The notes under the pieces were generated by a model. That model was not told the DNA's origin. It saw only the letters and a list, made by a program, of their open reading frames with translations, and did no database searches. Positions 1-7,993 of a stretch of 9,859 nt of DNA are shown in pieces. The DNA is from Bacteroides sp. (GTDB lineage Bacteria > Bacteroidota > Bacteroidia > Bacteroidales > SM23-62), in NCBI GenBank assembly GCA_030667765.1, contig DAOUVF010000074.1, positions 1-9,859 on the forward strand, in the 5' to 3' direction. The position numbers and the translations under genes are program-made. Position 1 is the stretch's first letter. Each line of letters begins with the position of its first letter.

Positions 1-1705
1 CATGCTTTACAGTCGATAACCGGTGTGCAATGACGATGGATGTCCTGTTCTTCATCAGGTGCTCAATCGCCTCTTGCACATACTTTTCAGACTCGGTATC
101 TAGCGAAGAGGTTGCTTCATCCAGGATTAAAATCGGCGGATTTTTCAGTAAAGCCCTGGCAATACTGATCCGCTGGCGTTGTCCGCCGGACATTTTACTT
201 CCCGCATCTCCGACATTTGTCTGGTATCCATGACTGGTTTCCATAATAAAATCATGTGCATTGGCGATCTTTGCTGCCGTGATGACATTCTCTTCTTTCG
301 CCTCGTCTAATCCGAATGCAATATTATTAAAAAAAGTATCATTAAAAAGTATGGATTGCTGGCTGACTATGCCCATGAGGTTCCGGAGATCTTTAATTTT
401 AAATTCCTGTATCGATTGCCCGTTGATCAGGATGGTACCGCTGACCGGATCTATGAACCTTGGCAGCAGGTCCACCAGCGTGGATTTTCCGGAGCCTGAT
501 TTTCCGACAACGGCTATGGTCTTCCCCTTTGCAATGGTCAGGTTGATTTTTTTCAGAACGGGTTCAGTATCGTATGAAAAACTAACATCCCTGTATTCAA
601 TGGCTGACTCAAATGTACTGACAGGCACAGCATTTTCCCTGTCCTTGATCTTTACCTCTGTAAACAGGATTTGTTCCACCCTTTCGAAAGCTGCCATCCC
701 TTTCTGGATATTGTAATAACCGGTAGAAAAGGCTTTGGCCGGTGTAATGATCTGTGAAAAAATGATCAGGTAGGCAATGAATGCTTCTGATGACAGGCTT
801 CCACTTTGATTCAGTACGATCATCCCCCCCGCATACATCAGGATCATCATGACAAAGGTACCCATAAATTCACTCAGGGGCGAGGCGAGGAACCTGCGAC
901 GATATACCCGCGTGATGGTATCGGTGTATGCATCATTGGTCTCAGCGAATTTCCCGGTGATCTTTCTCTCCCCGTTGAATGCTTTGACAATCCTCATCCC
1001 GCTCAGGGTCTCCTCCAGTATTGACAGGAGTGTACCCTGCTGAGTTTGCAGCTTCATCGAGCTCTTCCTCAGGTTTTTACCGATCCGGCCGATAAAAATA
1101 CCACTCACTGGCAGCAGGACCAGTGCGAACAGGGTCAGCTGGAAGTTGATCACGAACATGTAAACTAGGAAAATGATGATGGTTACAGGGTCCCGGAAAA
1201 CCATTTCAAGGGAACTCATCACCGATAGTTCTATTTCATTCACATCCATGCCCACCCTTGACATGACATCCCCTTTCCTGGATTCAGAAAAGTATGACAT
1301 GGGAAGGCGGAGTATCTTCCTGTATACCTTGTTTCGGATATCTCTCACTACCCCTACCCTCACCGGGGTAATGTAATAATTGGCCAGGAATTTAAAACCG
1401 GTCTTAAGCAAGGCCATGATGACCACCATTCCACTTACCAGCAATAATGCAGAAGTAGTACCCTTATCCATGATGATCCTGCTCAGGAAAAAATTGAAAT
1501 TATTTTGCAGGGCCTGGGTATTCATCGCAAAAGGTACAGCAGTCGTGACCATTTCCTGGGTATTGAAAAGGATGCGGAGGAAGGGGATGGCCATCACAAA
1601 AGAGAACAGGGCAAAAAAAGCTGAAAGCATATTAAAGAGTATGTTCAGGACAGCAAAGAACCAGTAAGGCTTAACATAACCTACAATGCTCAGGAATCTC
1701 TTCAT
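1..1705 (-). CDS. MsbA-like ABC exporter, fused permease and ATPase, C-terminus cut by window edge
   Basis: This is a half-transporter with the permease and ATPase in one chain, which should act as a homodimer in the inner membrane. 568 codons are visible and the frame is open at the left edge. Six hydrophobic segments lie at about residues 16-40, 87-110, 170-190, 192-212, 279-300 and 308-328. The nucleotide-binding domain follows: Walker A GKSGSGKST at 401-409, Q-loop in GIVSQQS (Q449), signature MSGGQRQR at 505-512, Walker B ILILDE at 525-530 and the switch His in IAHRLS (H561). Family members run to about 600 residues, so only a few dozen C-terminal residues are missing. The ATG at 1703-1705 lies 29 bases after the purB stop; the next upstream ATG in this frame region (1731-1733) meets a stop after six codons. 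Homologues of this layout flip lipid A or other lipids or export drugs. MsbA itself is plausible but the substrate cannot be read from the sequence. Confidence 0.93.
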   Translation of the reverse strand, partial: MKRFLSIVGYVKPYWFFAVLNILFNMLSAFFALFSFVMAIPFLRILFNTQEMVTTAVPFAMNTQALQNNFNFFLSRIIMDKGTTSALLLVSGMVVIMALLKTGFKFLANYYITPVRVGVVRDIRNKVYRKILRLPMSYFSESRKGDVMSRVGMDVNEIELSVMSSLEMVFRDPVTIIIFLVYMFVINFQLTLFALVLLPVSGIFIGRIGKNLRKSSMKLQTQQGTLLSILEETLSGMRIVKAFNGERKITGKFAETNDAYTDTITRVYRRRFLASPLSEFMGTFVMMILMYAGGMIVLNQSGSLSSEAFIAYLIIFSQIITPAKAFSTGYYNIQKGMAAFERVEQILFTEVKIKDRENAVPVSTFESAIEYRDVSFSYDTEPVLKKINLTIAKGKTIAVVGKSGSGKSTLVDLLPRFIDPVSGTILINGQSIQEFKIKDLRNLMGIVSQQSILFNDTFFNNIAFGLDEAKEENVITAAKIANAHDFIMETSHGYQTNVGDAGSKMSGGQRQRISIARALLKNPPILILDEATSSLDTESEKYVQEAIEHLMKNRTSIVIAHRLSTVKH

Positions 1706-1734
1706 CAGGTTTTCAGGAAAAGTGGTTATTCATA

Positions 1735-3078
1735 CTAGATCCCGGTATAGTTATCCGGTGTGATCTTTTTCAGCTCCTCAATAACGTCCCTATCTACTTG
1801 TAACGTATCAATGAAGGCGTGTAGTACATCACGGGTGATGATTTTATTGTTTCGGGTCAGATCTTTCAGTGCTTCATAGGGTTTCGGATAACCTTCCCGT
1901 CTCAGGATTGTCTGCAGAGCCTCGGTAACTACTGCCCAGTTCTTGTTCAGGTCCTGCCGGATACCGTCTTCATTAATGATCAGCTTATCCAGGCCTTTCA
2001 GAAGGGATTTAAATGCCAGTAAAGTATGGGCCAGGGGCACCCCTATGTTCCTTGAAACAGTTGAGTCGGTAAGGTCCCGCTGCAACCTTGATATGGGCAA
2101 TTTGGATGAGAGGTGCTCAAAAATTGCATTGGCCATGCCCAGGTTACCCTCGGCATTTTCAAAATCAATGGGATTCACCTTATGCGGCATCACAGATGAT
2201 CCTACCTCCCCTTTCTTGATCTTCTGCTTGAAATATTCCATTGAGATATATGACCAGATATCACGTACCAGGTCGATCAGTATGGTATTGATGCGTTTCA
2301 GGTTGTCAAACAGGGCGGCCATGTTATCATAATGTTCGATCTGTGTAGTGGTCTTCTGTCTTTGAAGTCCCAGTTTATCCCCCAGGAACTTATCTGCAAA
2401 CAGCACCCAGTCCACCTCGGGATAAGCAACATGATGTGCATTGAAATTTCCGGTTGCCCCGCCAAATTTGGCAGAATAAGGTATGGTTTTAAGAAGTTCT
2501 GACTGATTTTCAAGCCGTTCTACAAATACCTTTATCTCTTTGCCCATCCTGGTGGGTGAAGCCGGCTGTCCATGGGTCTTTCCAAGCATAGGGATAAGCG
2601 ACCATTGATCAGCCTTTTCCATGAGTACTCCCATCAATTTATCAAGAACCGGCAAATAGGCCTGGGTCATTGCATCTTTGATGGACAGGGGGGTCGCCGT
2701 ATTATTTACATCCTGGGAGGTCAATGCAAAATGGATGAATTCCTTGTATTGAGACAGGCCTGTTTCCTCGAACTTTCCCTTGATAAAGTATTCGACTGCT
2801 TTTACATCATGATTCGTCGTTTTCTCAAATTCCTTGATCTTTTCGGCATCCGTTTCGGTGAATTCAGTATAGAACGTGCGTAGCTGTTCAAAGACCACGG
2901 GATCCACGCCGGATAACTCCTTCAGGTGCAGCTGGCAGAGCTCGATAAAATATTCGATCTCGATGAAAACCCTGTAACGGATCAGTCCGAATTCCGAGAA
3001 AAACGGAGCCAATTCTTCTACTTTTTTGCGATACCTGCCATCGACCGGAGATATAGCAGACAGTTCGGTTAGTTTCAT
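1735..3078 (-). CDS. purB: adenylosuccinate lyase
   Basis: PurB is a cytosolic tetramer of the fumarase/aspartase superfamily. It acts twice in purine synthesis, removing fumarate from SAICAR to give AICAR and from adenylosuccinate to give AMP. The protein has 447 residues and aligns over its whole length with the E. coli-type enzyme (456 residues). The N-terminus reads SPVDGRY at 10-16. TTNHDVKAVEY at 87-97 and TSQDVNN at 120-126 are substrate-binding blocks. The general acid His is in KTHGQP (H169). The superfamily signature GSSVMPHKVNPIDFE spans 293-307, with the catalytic Ser at 295 on the flexible loop. The RDLTDSTVSRN block follows. No key residue is missing. The gene leads a minus-strand pair with the ABC exporter and is divergent from the NfeD-family gene. 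A TAACTTTG -7 element lies about 20 bases upstream of its ATG. Confidence 0.98.
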   Translation of the reverse strand: MKLTELSAISPVDGRYRKKVEELAPFFSEFGLIRYRVFIEIEYFIELCQLHLKELSGVDPVVFEQLRTFYTEFTETDAEKIKEFEKTTNHDVKAVEYFIKGKFEETGLSQYKEFIHFALTSQDVNNTATPLSIKDAMTQAYLPVLDKLMGVLMEKADQWSLIPMLGKTHGQPASPTRMGKEIKVFVERLENQSELLKTIPYSAKFGGATGNFNAHHVAYPEVDWVLFADKFLGDKLGLQRQKTTTQIEHYDNMAALFDNLKRINTILIDLVRDIWSYISMEYFKQKIKKGEVGSSVMPHKVNPIDFENAEGNLGMANAIFEHLSSKLPISRLQRDLTDSTVSRNIGVPLAHTLLAFKSLLKGLDKLIINEDGIRQDLNKNWAVVTEALQTILRREGYPKPYEALKDLTRNNKIITRDVLHAFIDTLQVDRDVIEELKKITPDNYTGI

Positions 3079-3097
3079 CAGGCTAATGGTTAGGACG

Positions 3098-3105
3098 CAA
3101 AGTTA
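3098..3105 (-). promoter_or_regulatory. putative -7 promoter element for purB
   Basis: Read on the minus strand this is TAACTTTG, an exact fit to the Bacteroidota -7 consensus TAnnTTTG. It lies 19 bases before the purB ATG, which would give a very short leader. I see no TTG at the usual 19-21 base distance upstream, so the -33 half is weak or absent. Confidence 0.5.
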
Positions 3106-3144
3106 AGAGTTTTTTAAGACGATCTTATGAACCAACCTTTTTTG

Positions 3145-3152
3145 TATTTTTG
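3145..3152 (+). promoter_or_regulatory. putative -7 promoter element for the NfeD-led operon
   Basis: The plus strand reads TATTTTTG, matching TAnnTTTG, 19 bases before the ATG at 3172. No clear TTG sits at -33. It faces away from the purB element, and the expected -33 zones of the two promoters fall on the same bases, around 3122-3130. Confidence 0.45.
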
Positions 3153-3171
3153 ACAGCAAAGAAGAAACCTT

Positions 3172-4605
3172 ATGGAACGATCTACACCAAAAATAACCGC
3201 TTGTACCCTGATCATCCTTTCCCTGCTCCTGTTATCTGCACAACAGGCAGGAAACTTGGATGAAAATCAACAAGATACTACACTGGTTTACCTGTTTGAG
3301 ATCAAGGAAAATATTGCCCCCCCTGCATGGAGACTTACCCAGCGGGCCTTCGAAGATGCAGATGAAATGAATGCCGACCTGGTTCTCATTCATCTGAATA
3401 CTTACGGCGGCATGCTCGATGCCGCTGATTCCATCCGCACTAAAATACTCAACAGTGACATTCCCGTCTGGGTATTTATTGACAACAATGCCGCTTCAGC
3501 GGGTGCCCTGATCTCCATTGCCTGTGACAGTATTTACATGCGCCCCGGGGGAAGCATCGGGGCAGCCACGGTGGTGAACCAGACCGGGGAGGTCGTCCCT
3601 GATAAATACCAGTCTTTCATGAGGTCCACCATGCGAGCCACGGCCGAAGCGCATGGCAGGGATACAGTGATCTCAGGCAATGATACCATTGTCTCCTGGC
3701 ATCGTGACCCCAGTATTGCCGAGGCCATGGTTGATCCCAGTATCTATGTGGAAGGGATCTCAGATACCGGGAAGGTACTGACCTTCACAACCGAGGAAGC
3801 CATCCGTCACGGTTTCTGTGAAGGCCCTGCCGAAAATATTGAGGAGGTCCTTGAGGCTGCAGATGTTGGGAATTATGAGATCAGGCGCCATAAAACCACG
3901 GGGCTCGATAAAATCATTGGTTTCCTGCTCAATCCCATGATCAGCGGGATCCTGATCATGATCCTCGTCGGGGGCATATATTTTGAGTTGCAGTCCCCGG
4001 GCATCGGCTTCCCCCTCGCTGCTGCCGTCGTTGCTGCCGTCCTGTACTTTGCCCCCCTCTATCTTGAGGGACTTGCAGAAAACTGGGAGCTTGTTATTTT
4101 CATCATCGGTTTGCTTCTTATTACCTTAGAGATATTTGCCATCCCCGGGTTCGGGGTGGCAGGGATCGCCGGGATCATTCTGGTGGTCGCGGGACTCACA
4201 CTTGCGATGGTGGATAACATTGTTTTCGAACTTGATTGGAATATCGCATTTGCAGAGGTGATCAAGCGGTTCTTCATTGTCATCACTTCCATGTTCCTTT
4301 CCTTAATAATATCACTCTATCTCGGCAAGCATCTGTTTACCAGTAAGGCTTTCGCCGGACTCGCACTGGATCGTAACCTGGATATTGAAGACGGGTTCCT
4401 GGGTGTGGAGAGCCATCAAAAATACCTGGTAGGCCGGACGGGCATTGTTGAGTCGAAATTGCGGCTGGCAGGCAAGGTGGTCATCGATGATGAGATCTAT
4501 GATGCTGTTTCTGAATATGGATTTATCAACAAGGGTGAAAAAGTTAAGGTAACCAGGTATGAAACAGGACAGATATATGTAATTAAGGTAGATGAAGAAA
4601 GCTGA
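3172..4605 (+). CDS. NfeD-family membrane-bound ClpP-class serine protease (long form)
   Basis: This is the long form of NfeD (477 residues). A signal peptide or N-terminal anchor covers residues 1 to about 26 (LIILSLLLLSAQQAG). A ClpP/SppA-like serine protease domain spans about 36-235. The nucleophile is Ser109 in NNAASAGALIS, and Lys145 in VPDKYQSF is the likely general base, by analogy with the Ser/Lys dyad known from the archaeal 1510-N protease. LNTYGG at 75-80 is the oxyanion-strand motif. Membrane segments follow at about 250-270, 276-296, 305-323, 325-345 and 365-385. An OB-fold NfeD domain ends the chain (about 415-474, GRTGIVESKLRLAGKVVID). Characterised members cleave hydrophobic stretches of stomatin/SPFH partners in membrane quality control, but no SPFH gene is adjacent here. 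It is first of six tightly packed genes. Confidence 0.93.
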   Translation: MERSTPKITACTLIILSLLLLSAQQAGNLDENQQDTTLVYLFEIKENIAPPAWRLTQRAFEDADEMNADLVLIHLNTYGGMLDAADSIRTKILNSDIPVWVFIDNNAASAGALISIACDSIYMRPGGSIGAATVVNQTGEVVPDKYQSFMRSTMRATAEAHGRDTVISGNDTIVSWHRDPSIAEAMVDPSIYVEGISDTGKVLTFTTEEAIRHGFCEGPAENIEEVLEAADVGNYEIRRHKTTGLDKIIGFLLNPMISGILIMILVGGIYFELQSPGIGFPLAAAVVAAVLYFAPLYLEGLAENWELVIFIIGLLLITLEIFAIPGFGVAGIAGIILVVAGLTLAMVDNIVFELDWNIAFAEVIKRFFIVITSMFLSLIISLYLGKHLFTSKAFAGLALDRNLDIEDGFLGVESHQKYLVGRTGIVESKLRLAGKVVIDDEIYDAVSEYGFINKGEKVKVTRYETGQIYVIKVDEES

Positions 4606-5041
4606 ACAAAACAGCCTGTCAACGGTTATCAGGGATTACAGGGAAAGCGATTATGCATCTCTGATGCAACTGTGGAATGAAACCGAACTGGCACAGCCTG
4701 AACGAAAGGATGATGCCGTTGTGATCAAACGCTGTAATGACATGGGGGGCCGTTTGCTGGTCATGGAAGATGTGGCTAACGGTGAGATCATCGGCTCTTC
4801 CTGGATGACCTGGGATGGAAGGCGCATCTATCTGCATCATTTCGGTATACATCCCGATTGGCAGAACCTGGGACTTGGAACGAAACTTGCGGAGGCATCC
4901 CTGGAATGGATCAGCAGTACCGGACAACAGGTAAAGATGGAGGTGCACAAGGAAAACAAAGCTGCCATTCAGTTGTATAAAAAGCTTGGCTTTTTTGCAT
5001 TCAAAGACTATGACCTTTATATGATCAGGGAGTTTACATGA
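4592..5041 (+). CDS. GNAT-family N-acetyltransferase
   Basis: This single-domain GNAT acetyltransferase (149 residues, probably cytosolic) moves an acetyl group from acetyl-CoA to an amine; the acceptor is unknown. Motif A, which binds the CoA pyrophosphate, is HHFGIHPDWQNLGLGTKLA at 82-100, with the Q-x-x-G-x-G core at 91-96. Motif B is HKENKAAIQLYKKLGF at 119-134, where Tyr129 is the usual general acid position. The N-terminal IRDYRESDYASLMQLWNET block is typical. The general layout resembles E. coli YpeA, which is only a resemblance and not a functional assignment. The ATG lies inside the end of the NfeD-family gene (14-base overlap), with AAGG just upstream, so translation is probably coupled. 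Confidence 0.9.
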   Translation: MKKAEQNSLSTVIRDYRESDYASLMQLWNETELAQPERKDDAVVIKRCNDMGGRLLVMEDVANGEIIGSSWMTWDGRRIYLHHFGIHPDWQNLGLGTKLAEASLEWISSTGQQVKMEVHKENKAAIQLYKKLGFFAFKDYDLYMIREFT

Positions 5042-5051
5042 AAAGGATCCG

Positions 5052-5705
5052 ATGAGCAGAAAAACCTTCATACTTGCCATTTTCGTTTTTACATGGTTAA
5101 CCACGCTTGTGGGACAGAAGAGTGAATTGAGCTGGCGCTGGGACGAGGAAACCTTAATACAGGCGAGGACCGCGGAAGATGCTGATTTCCTCAATGAAGA
5201 TGAAAAGAAGGTCATCCTGTATGCCAACCTGGCCAGGGCGAATGGCCGCCTCTTTGCCAGCACTTTCCTTGACGAATACATCAGGATCAAGAAGCTAAAA
5301 CCAAACAGTTACACCCGGTCCCTCTACGATGAACTCCAGCATGTCAGGGACCTTCCCATGCTTTTACCGGAAAGGGACCTGTACAAGGTGGCACGGGAGC
5401 ATGCCAGCTGGTCAGGGAAAAAAGGTTATGAGGGACACAAGGGTTTTAAACAAAGATTTACCCCCATTATGAAAAAATACACCGAAGTGGGTGAAAATAT
5501 TTACTATGGTCCCTATACACCACTGGAGATCGTGATACAGTTACTGATCGATGAAGGCATAGAAAACCTGGGGCACCGGAAGAACCTGCTGAGCCCAAAA
5601 TTCAATTCAATAGGCGTGGCCATTAAACCACACAAAATATATGAATATAACTGTGTTATGGGATTCGGTCAGTATCCGCGAACATACCTGGATTATGTCC
5701 AATGA
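5052..5705 (+). CDS. exported CAP-domain (SCP/PR-1-like) protein
   Basis: This 217-residue protein begins with a signal peptide (about 1-21, FILAIFVFTWLTTLVG), so it should reach the periplasm or beyond. It has no sorting domain and no lipobox Cys. A CAP domain covers about residues 50-210. The two His and the Glu that line the CAP cavity can be placed at His117 (REHASWSG), Glu147 (VGENIYYG) and His175 (LGHRKNLLSPKF), so the site looks intact. VILYANLARANG at 54-65 is the usual opening helix. Bacterial CAP proteins have been linked to peptidoglycan, lipid or metal binding, but most have no proven activity and none is claimed here. AAAAGGA at 5041-5047, four bases before the ATG, is an unusually good ribosome-binding site for this phylum. 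It starts 10 bases after the acetyltransferase gene. Confidence 0.9.
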   Translation: MSRKTFILAIFVFTWLTTLVGQKSELSWRWDEETLIQARTAEDADFLNEDEKKVILYANLARANGRLFASTFLDEYIRIKKLKPNSYTRSLYDELQHVRDLPMLLPERDLYKVAREHASWSGKKGYEGHKGFKQRFTPIMKKYTEVGENIYYGPYTPLEIVIQLLIDEGIENLGHRKNLLSPKFNSIGVAIKPHKIYEYNCVMGFGQYPRTYLDYVQ

Positions 5706-6538
5706 AAAATAAATATATACTCATCACAGGTGCCACCTCCGGGATAGGGAAAGAAACAGCCCGGGCCCTGGGGAACCTTGGTGCACGTATCTCTTTCACC
5801 GGACGCCACCGGGAAAAGGATATAAAAGTACAGGAGGAACTCAGGCGTGAAACCGGGAATCAAGAAATACACTTTCACTATTGTGACCTGGCTTCCTTTG
5901 AGTCGATTACCGCATTTACCGATGAATTCAGGAAATCAAATAAGATCCTGGACATCCTGATCAACAATGCAGGGATATGGGATTCGGAAAAAGCAGCCAC
6001 CCGGGATGGGATTGAAAGTCACCTGGCCGTGAATCACCTCGCTCCTTTTCTGATGACCAGCCAGCTGCTGCCCCTGTTGAAAAGTTCCTCTTCAGCCCGT
6101 ATCATCAATCTCACATCCGGTATACATTTTCGTGGCAAACTGGACCTGGACGATCTTGAATTTAACAGGCGAAAATGGAGGTCCATCGATGCCTATACCC
6201 AGTCCAAACTCTGTAATATCCTTTTTACCAAATCCCTGGCCAGAAGCCTGGCAGGCACAAATATCTCCATCAATTGCATTGCCCCGGGTTGGGTAAACAC
6301 GGGACTTTTCAGGGATGCCGGTCCATTTGTTAAGGTATCAGCCAGCCTGATGGCCATGAGTCCCATTAAAGCTGCCAGGGGACTGGTACATCTTGCCACC
6401 TCCGGAGAACTCGAGAATGTTTCGGGAGAATATTTTGCAGGCATGAATATGCGAAAATCCTCTGCTGCATCATATGATGAATCCCTGGCTGATAAATTGT
6501 GGAAAAAAAGTAAGGAATACCTCAAAGATTATAATTAA
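5702..6538 (+). CDS. short-chain dehydrogenase/reductase, retinol-dehydrogenase-like
   Basis: This is a classical Rossmann-fold SDR (278 residues) that should oxidise or reduce an alcohol or ketone with NAD(P)(H). The cofactor glycine motif is TGATSGIG at 9-16. Arg35 in the FTGRHREK stretch after beta-2 favours NADP(H). CDLAS at 61-65 contacts the adenine and NNAG is at 88-91. The catalytic set is Asn111 (VNHLAPF), Ser139 (LTSG), Tyr165 and Lys169 (AYTQSK). The AYTQSKLCNILFTKSLA run and PGWVNTGL at 195-202 resemble the vertebrate RDH11-14/WW-oxidoreductase branch, which is common in bacteria as proteins of unknown substrate. Its ATG overlaps the CAP gene stop by four bases (ATGA), which suggests translational coupling. 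Confidence 0.93.
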   Translation: MKNKYILITGATSGIGKETARALGNLGARISFTGRHREKDIKVQEELRRETGNQEIHFHYCDLASFESITAFTDEFRKSNKILDILINNAGIWDSEKAATRDGIESHLAVNHLAPFLMTSQLLPLLKSSSSARIINLTSGIHFRGKLDLDDLEFNRRKWRSIDAYTQSKLCNILFTKSLARSLAGTNISINCIAPGWVNTGLFRDAGPFVKVSASLMAMSPIKAARGLVHLATSGELENVSGEYFAGMNMRKSSAASYDESLADKLWKKSKEYLKDYN

Positions 6539-6550
6539 TATAGATCCCGT

Positions 6551-7993
6551 ATGAGCCAGTTAAAATTCCGTCATGAAAGATCGCACACCAAAGTGGTCGC
6601 CACCCTTGGTCCGGCTTCATCCTCCCGGCAGGTCCTTGAAAAGTTATTTGAAGAAGGCATTGATGTATGCCGCCTGAATTTTTCCCATGGCAGCCACGAC
6701 GATCATCTCAAAACAATTAATCTCATTAAAAAGATCAATGCAGAAAATGAAGCGACGGTGGCCATACTGGCTGATCTGCAGGGACCCAAACTCCGTATCG
6801 GAGATATGGAGAACAACGGCGTTGTACTGGAGGATGGAAGCAGCTTTTCTTTTGTGAATGAACCCTGTGTCGGAGATGCCCGGAAGGCATACATGAGCTA
6901 TTCACAGCTCCCCGCTGATGTAAAAATCGGGGAAAAGATCATGGTGGATGATGGCAAGATCCAGCTGGAGGTCACCGGTACAAACGGCAGGGATGAGGTG
7001 AAAATGAAAGTCATAAACGGAGGGATCCTTTCATCAAAAAAAGGGGTGAACCTTCCTGATACTGAAATCTCCCTCCCAAGCCTCACGGAAAAAGATATTG
7101 CCGATGCCCATTTTGCCCTCAGCCAGGAAATTGACTGGATCGCCCTGTCTTTCGTCAGGTCCGTTACCGACCTTCTCGAATTAAAGGAACTGATCAAGCA
7201 TAGTAAGCTCCCAACGGCCAGGGTAGTAGCCAAGATCGAAAAACCGGAGGCATTGAAAGAAATCGACCCGATCATAGACATGGCTGATGCAGTCATGGTT
7301 GCCAGGGGTGACCTGGGAGTTGAAGTTCCCTTTGACCAGGTCCCTCTGATCCAGAAGGAACTGGTTGCCAAATGTATAGCCAAAAGCAAGCCCGTTATCA
7401 TTGCCACCCAGATGATGGAAAGCATGATCACGAATTTCAGGCCTACCAGGGCCGAAGCCAACGACGTTGGGAATGCGGTGCTGGATGGGGCAGATGCCCT
7501 GATGCTGAGCGGAGAAACATCCGTCGGGAAATACCCGGCACAGGTGGTCAGAAGCATGCAGCAGATCATTGATGCGACGGAAAAAGGATATGATTATTTC
7601 CGGAGTAATCCTCCGAGGGAGTTCAGCCGGACCTATCTTTCCGATTCCATTTGCTTCAGTGCCTGTAAAATGGCAGAACAAACGGATGCCAGGGCCATCA
7701 TTGTATTCACGCATTCTGGTTATACGGCTTATCGCATTGCCAGTCACCGGCCGAAGGCAAACATCTTCGCATTCACCGACAACAAACGCATCATCAACAA
7801 GCTGTCTCTGGTATGGGGTGTGCGCACTTATTTATCAGAGACTTTCAGCAGCATTGATGAAGCGGTAAACCAGTCCATAGAACGGCTGCTAAAAATGAAC
7901 CTGATCCAGGAAGAGGACGTGGTGATACATGTTGGCAGCACCCCCGTCCCGGAACGCGGCAGAACTAACATGATCAAACTGAGTTACGTTTGA
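6551..7993 (+). CDS. pyk: pyruvate kinase (predicted potassium-independent type)
   Basis: Pyruvate kinase transfers phosphate from phosphoenolpyruvate to ADP in the last step of glycolysis. The 480-residue length is normal for the bacterial enzyme without an extra C-terminal PEP-utiliser domain. The A domain has RLNFSHG at 41-47, the catalytic Lys in VVAKIEKPEAL (K228), the metal site MVARGDLGVEVP at 249-260, ATQMMESM at 285-292, and RAEANDVGNAVLDGADALMLSGET at 300-323. The B-domain lid lies at about 85-180, and the C-terminal regulatory domain starts at about 360. The loop ADLQGPKLRIG at 74-84 has Leu76, Gln77, Lys80 and Ile83 at the positions of rabbit residues 113, 114, 117 and 120. Lys at 117 with Leu/Gln/hydrophobic partners marks potassium-independent enzymes. 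It starts 12 bases after the dehydrogenase gene and overlaps the next gene by one base. Confidence 0.98.
   Translation: MSQLKFRHERSHTKVVATLGPASSSRQVLEKLFEEGIDVCRLNFSHGSHDDHLKTINLIKKINAENEATVAILADLQGPKLRIGDMENNGVVLEDGSSFSFVNEPCVGDARKAYMSYSQLPADVKIGEKIMVDDGKIQLEVTGTNGRDEVKMKVINGGILSSKKGVNLPDTEISLPSLTEKDIADAHFALSQEIDWIALSFVRSVTDLLELKELIKHSKLPTARVVAKIEKPEALKEIDPIIDMADAVMVARGDLGVEVPFDQVPLIQKELVAKCIAKSKPVIIATQMMESMITNFRPTRAEANDVGNAVLDGADALMLSGETSVGKYPAQVVRSMQQIIDATEKGYDYFRSNPPREFSRTYLSDSICFSACKMAEQTDARAIIVFTHSGYTAYRIASHRPKANIFAFTDNKRIINKLSLVWGVRTYLSETFSSIDEAVNQSIERLLKMNLIQEEDVVIHVGSTPVPERGRTNMIKLSYV

Noticed and set aside
30..1667. Several plus-strand open frames of 64-151 codons
   Set aside because: They mirror the ABC exporter, which reads on the minus strand with all ATPase motifs in one frame from 1705 to the edge.
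4010..4050. Repeated GCT/GCC/GTC codons in the NfeD-family gene
   Set aside because: They encode the Ala/Val-rich membrane helix LAAAVVAAVL; codon-level repetition is explained by the helix and is not a separate repeat element.
4619..5290. 223-codon open frame on the minus strand
   Set aside because: It lies antisense to the acetyltransferase and CAP genes, has low-complexity composition and no domain, and both plus-strand proteins have clear family motifs.
6898..7747. Two long minus-strand open frames (223 and 188 codons)
   Set aside because: Both are antisense to the pyruvate kinase gene, whose catalytic motifs are beyond doubt; the translations are Ser/Ile-rich or composition-driven with no family signature.
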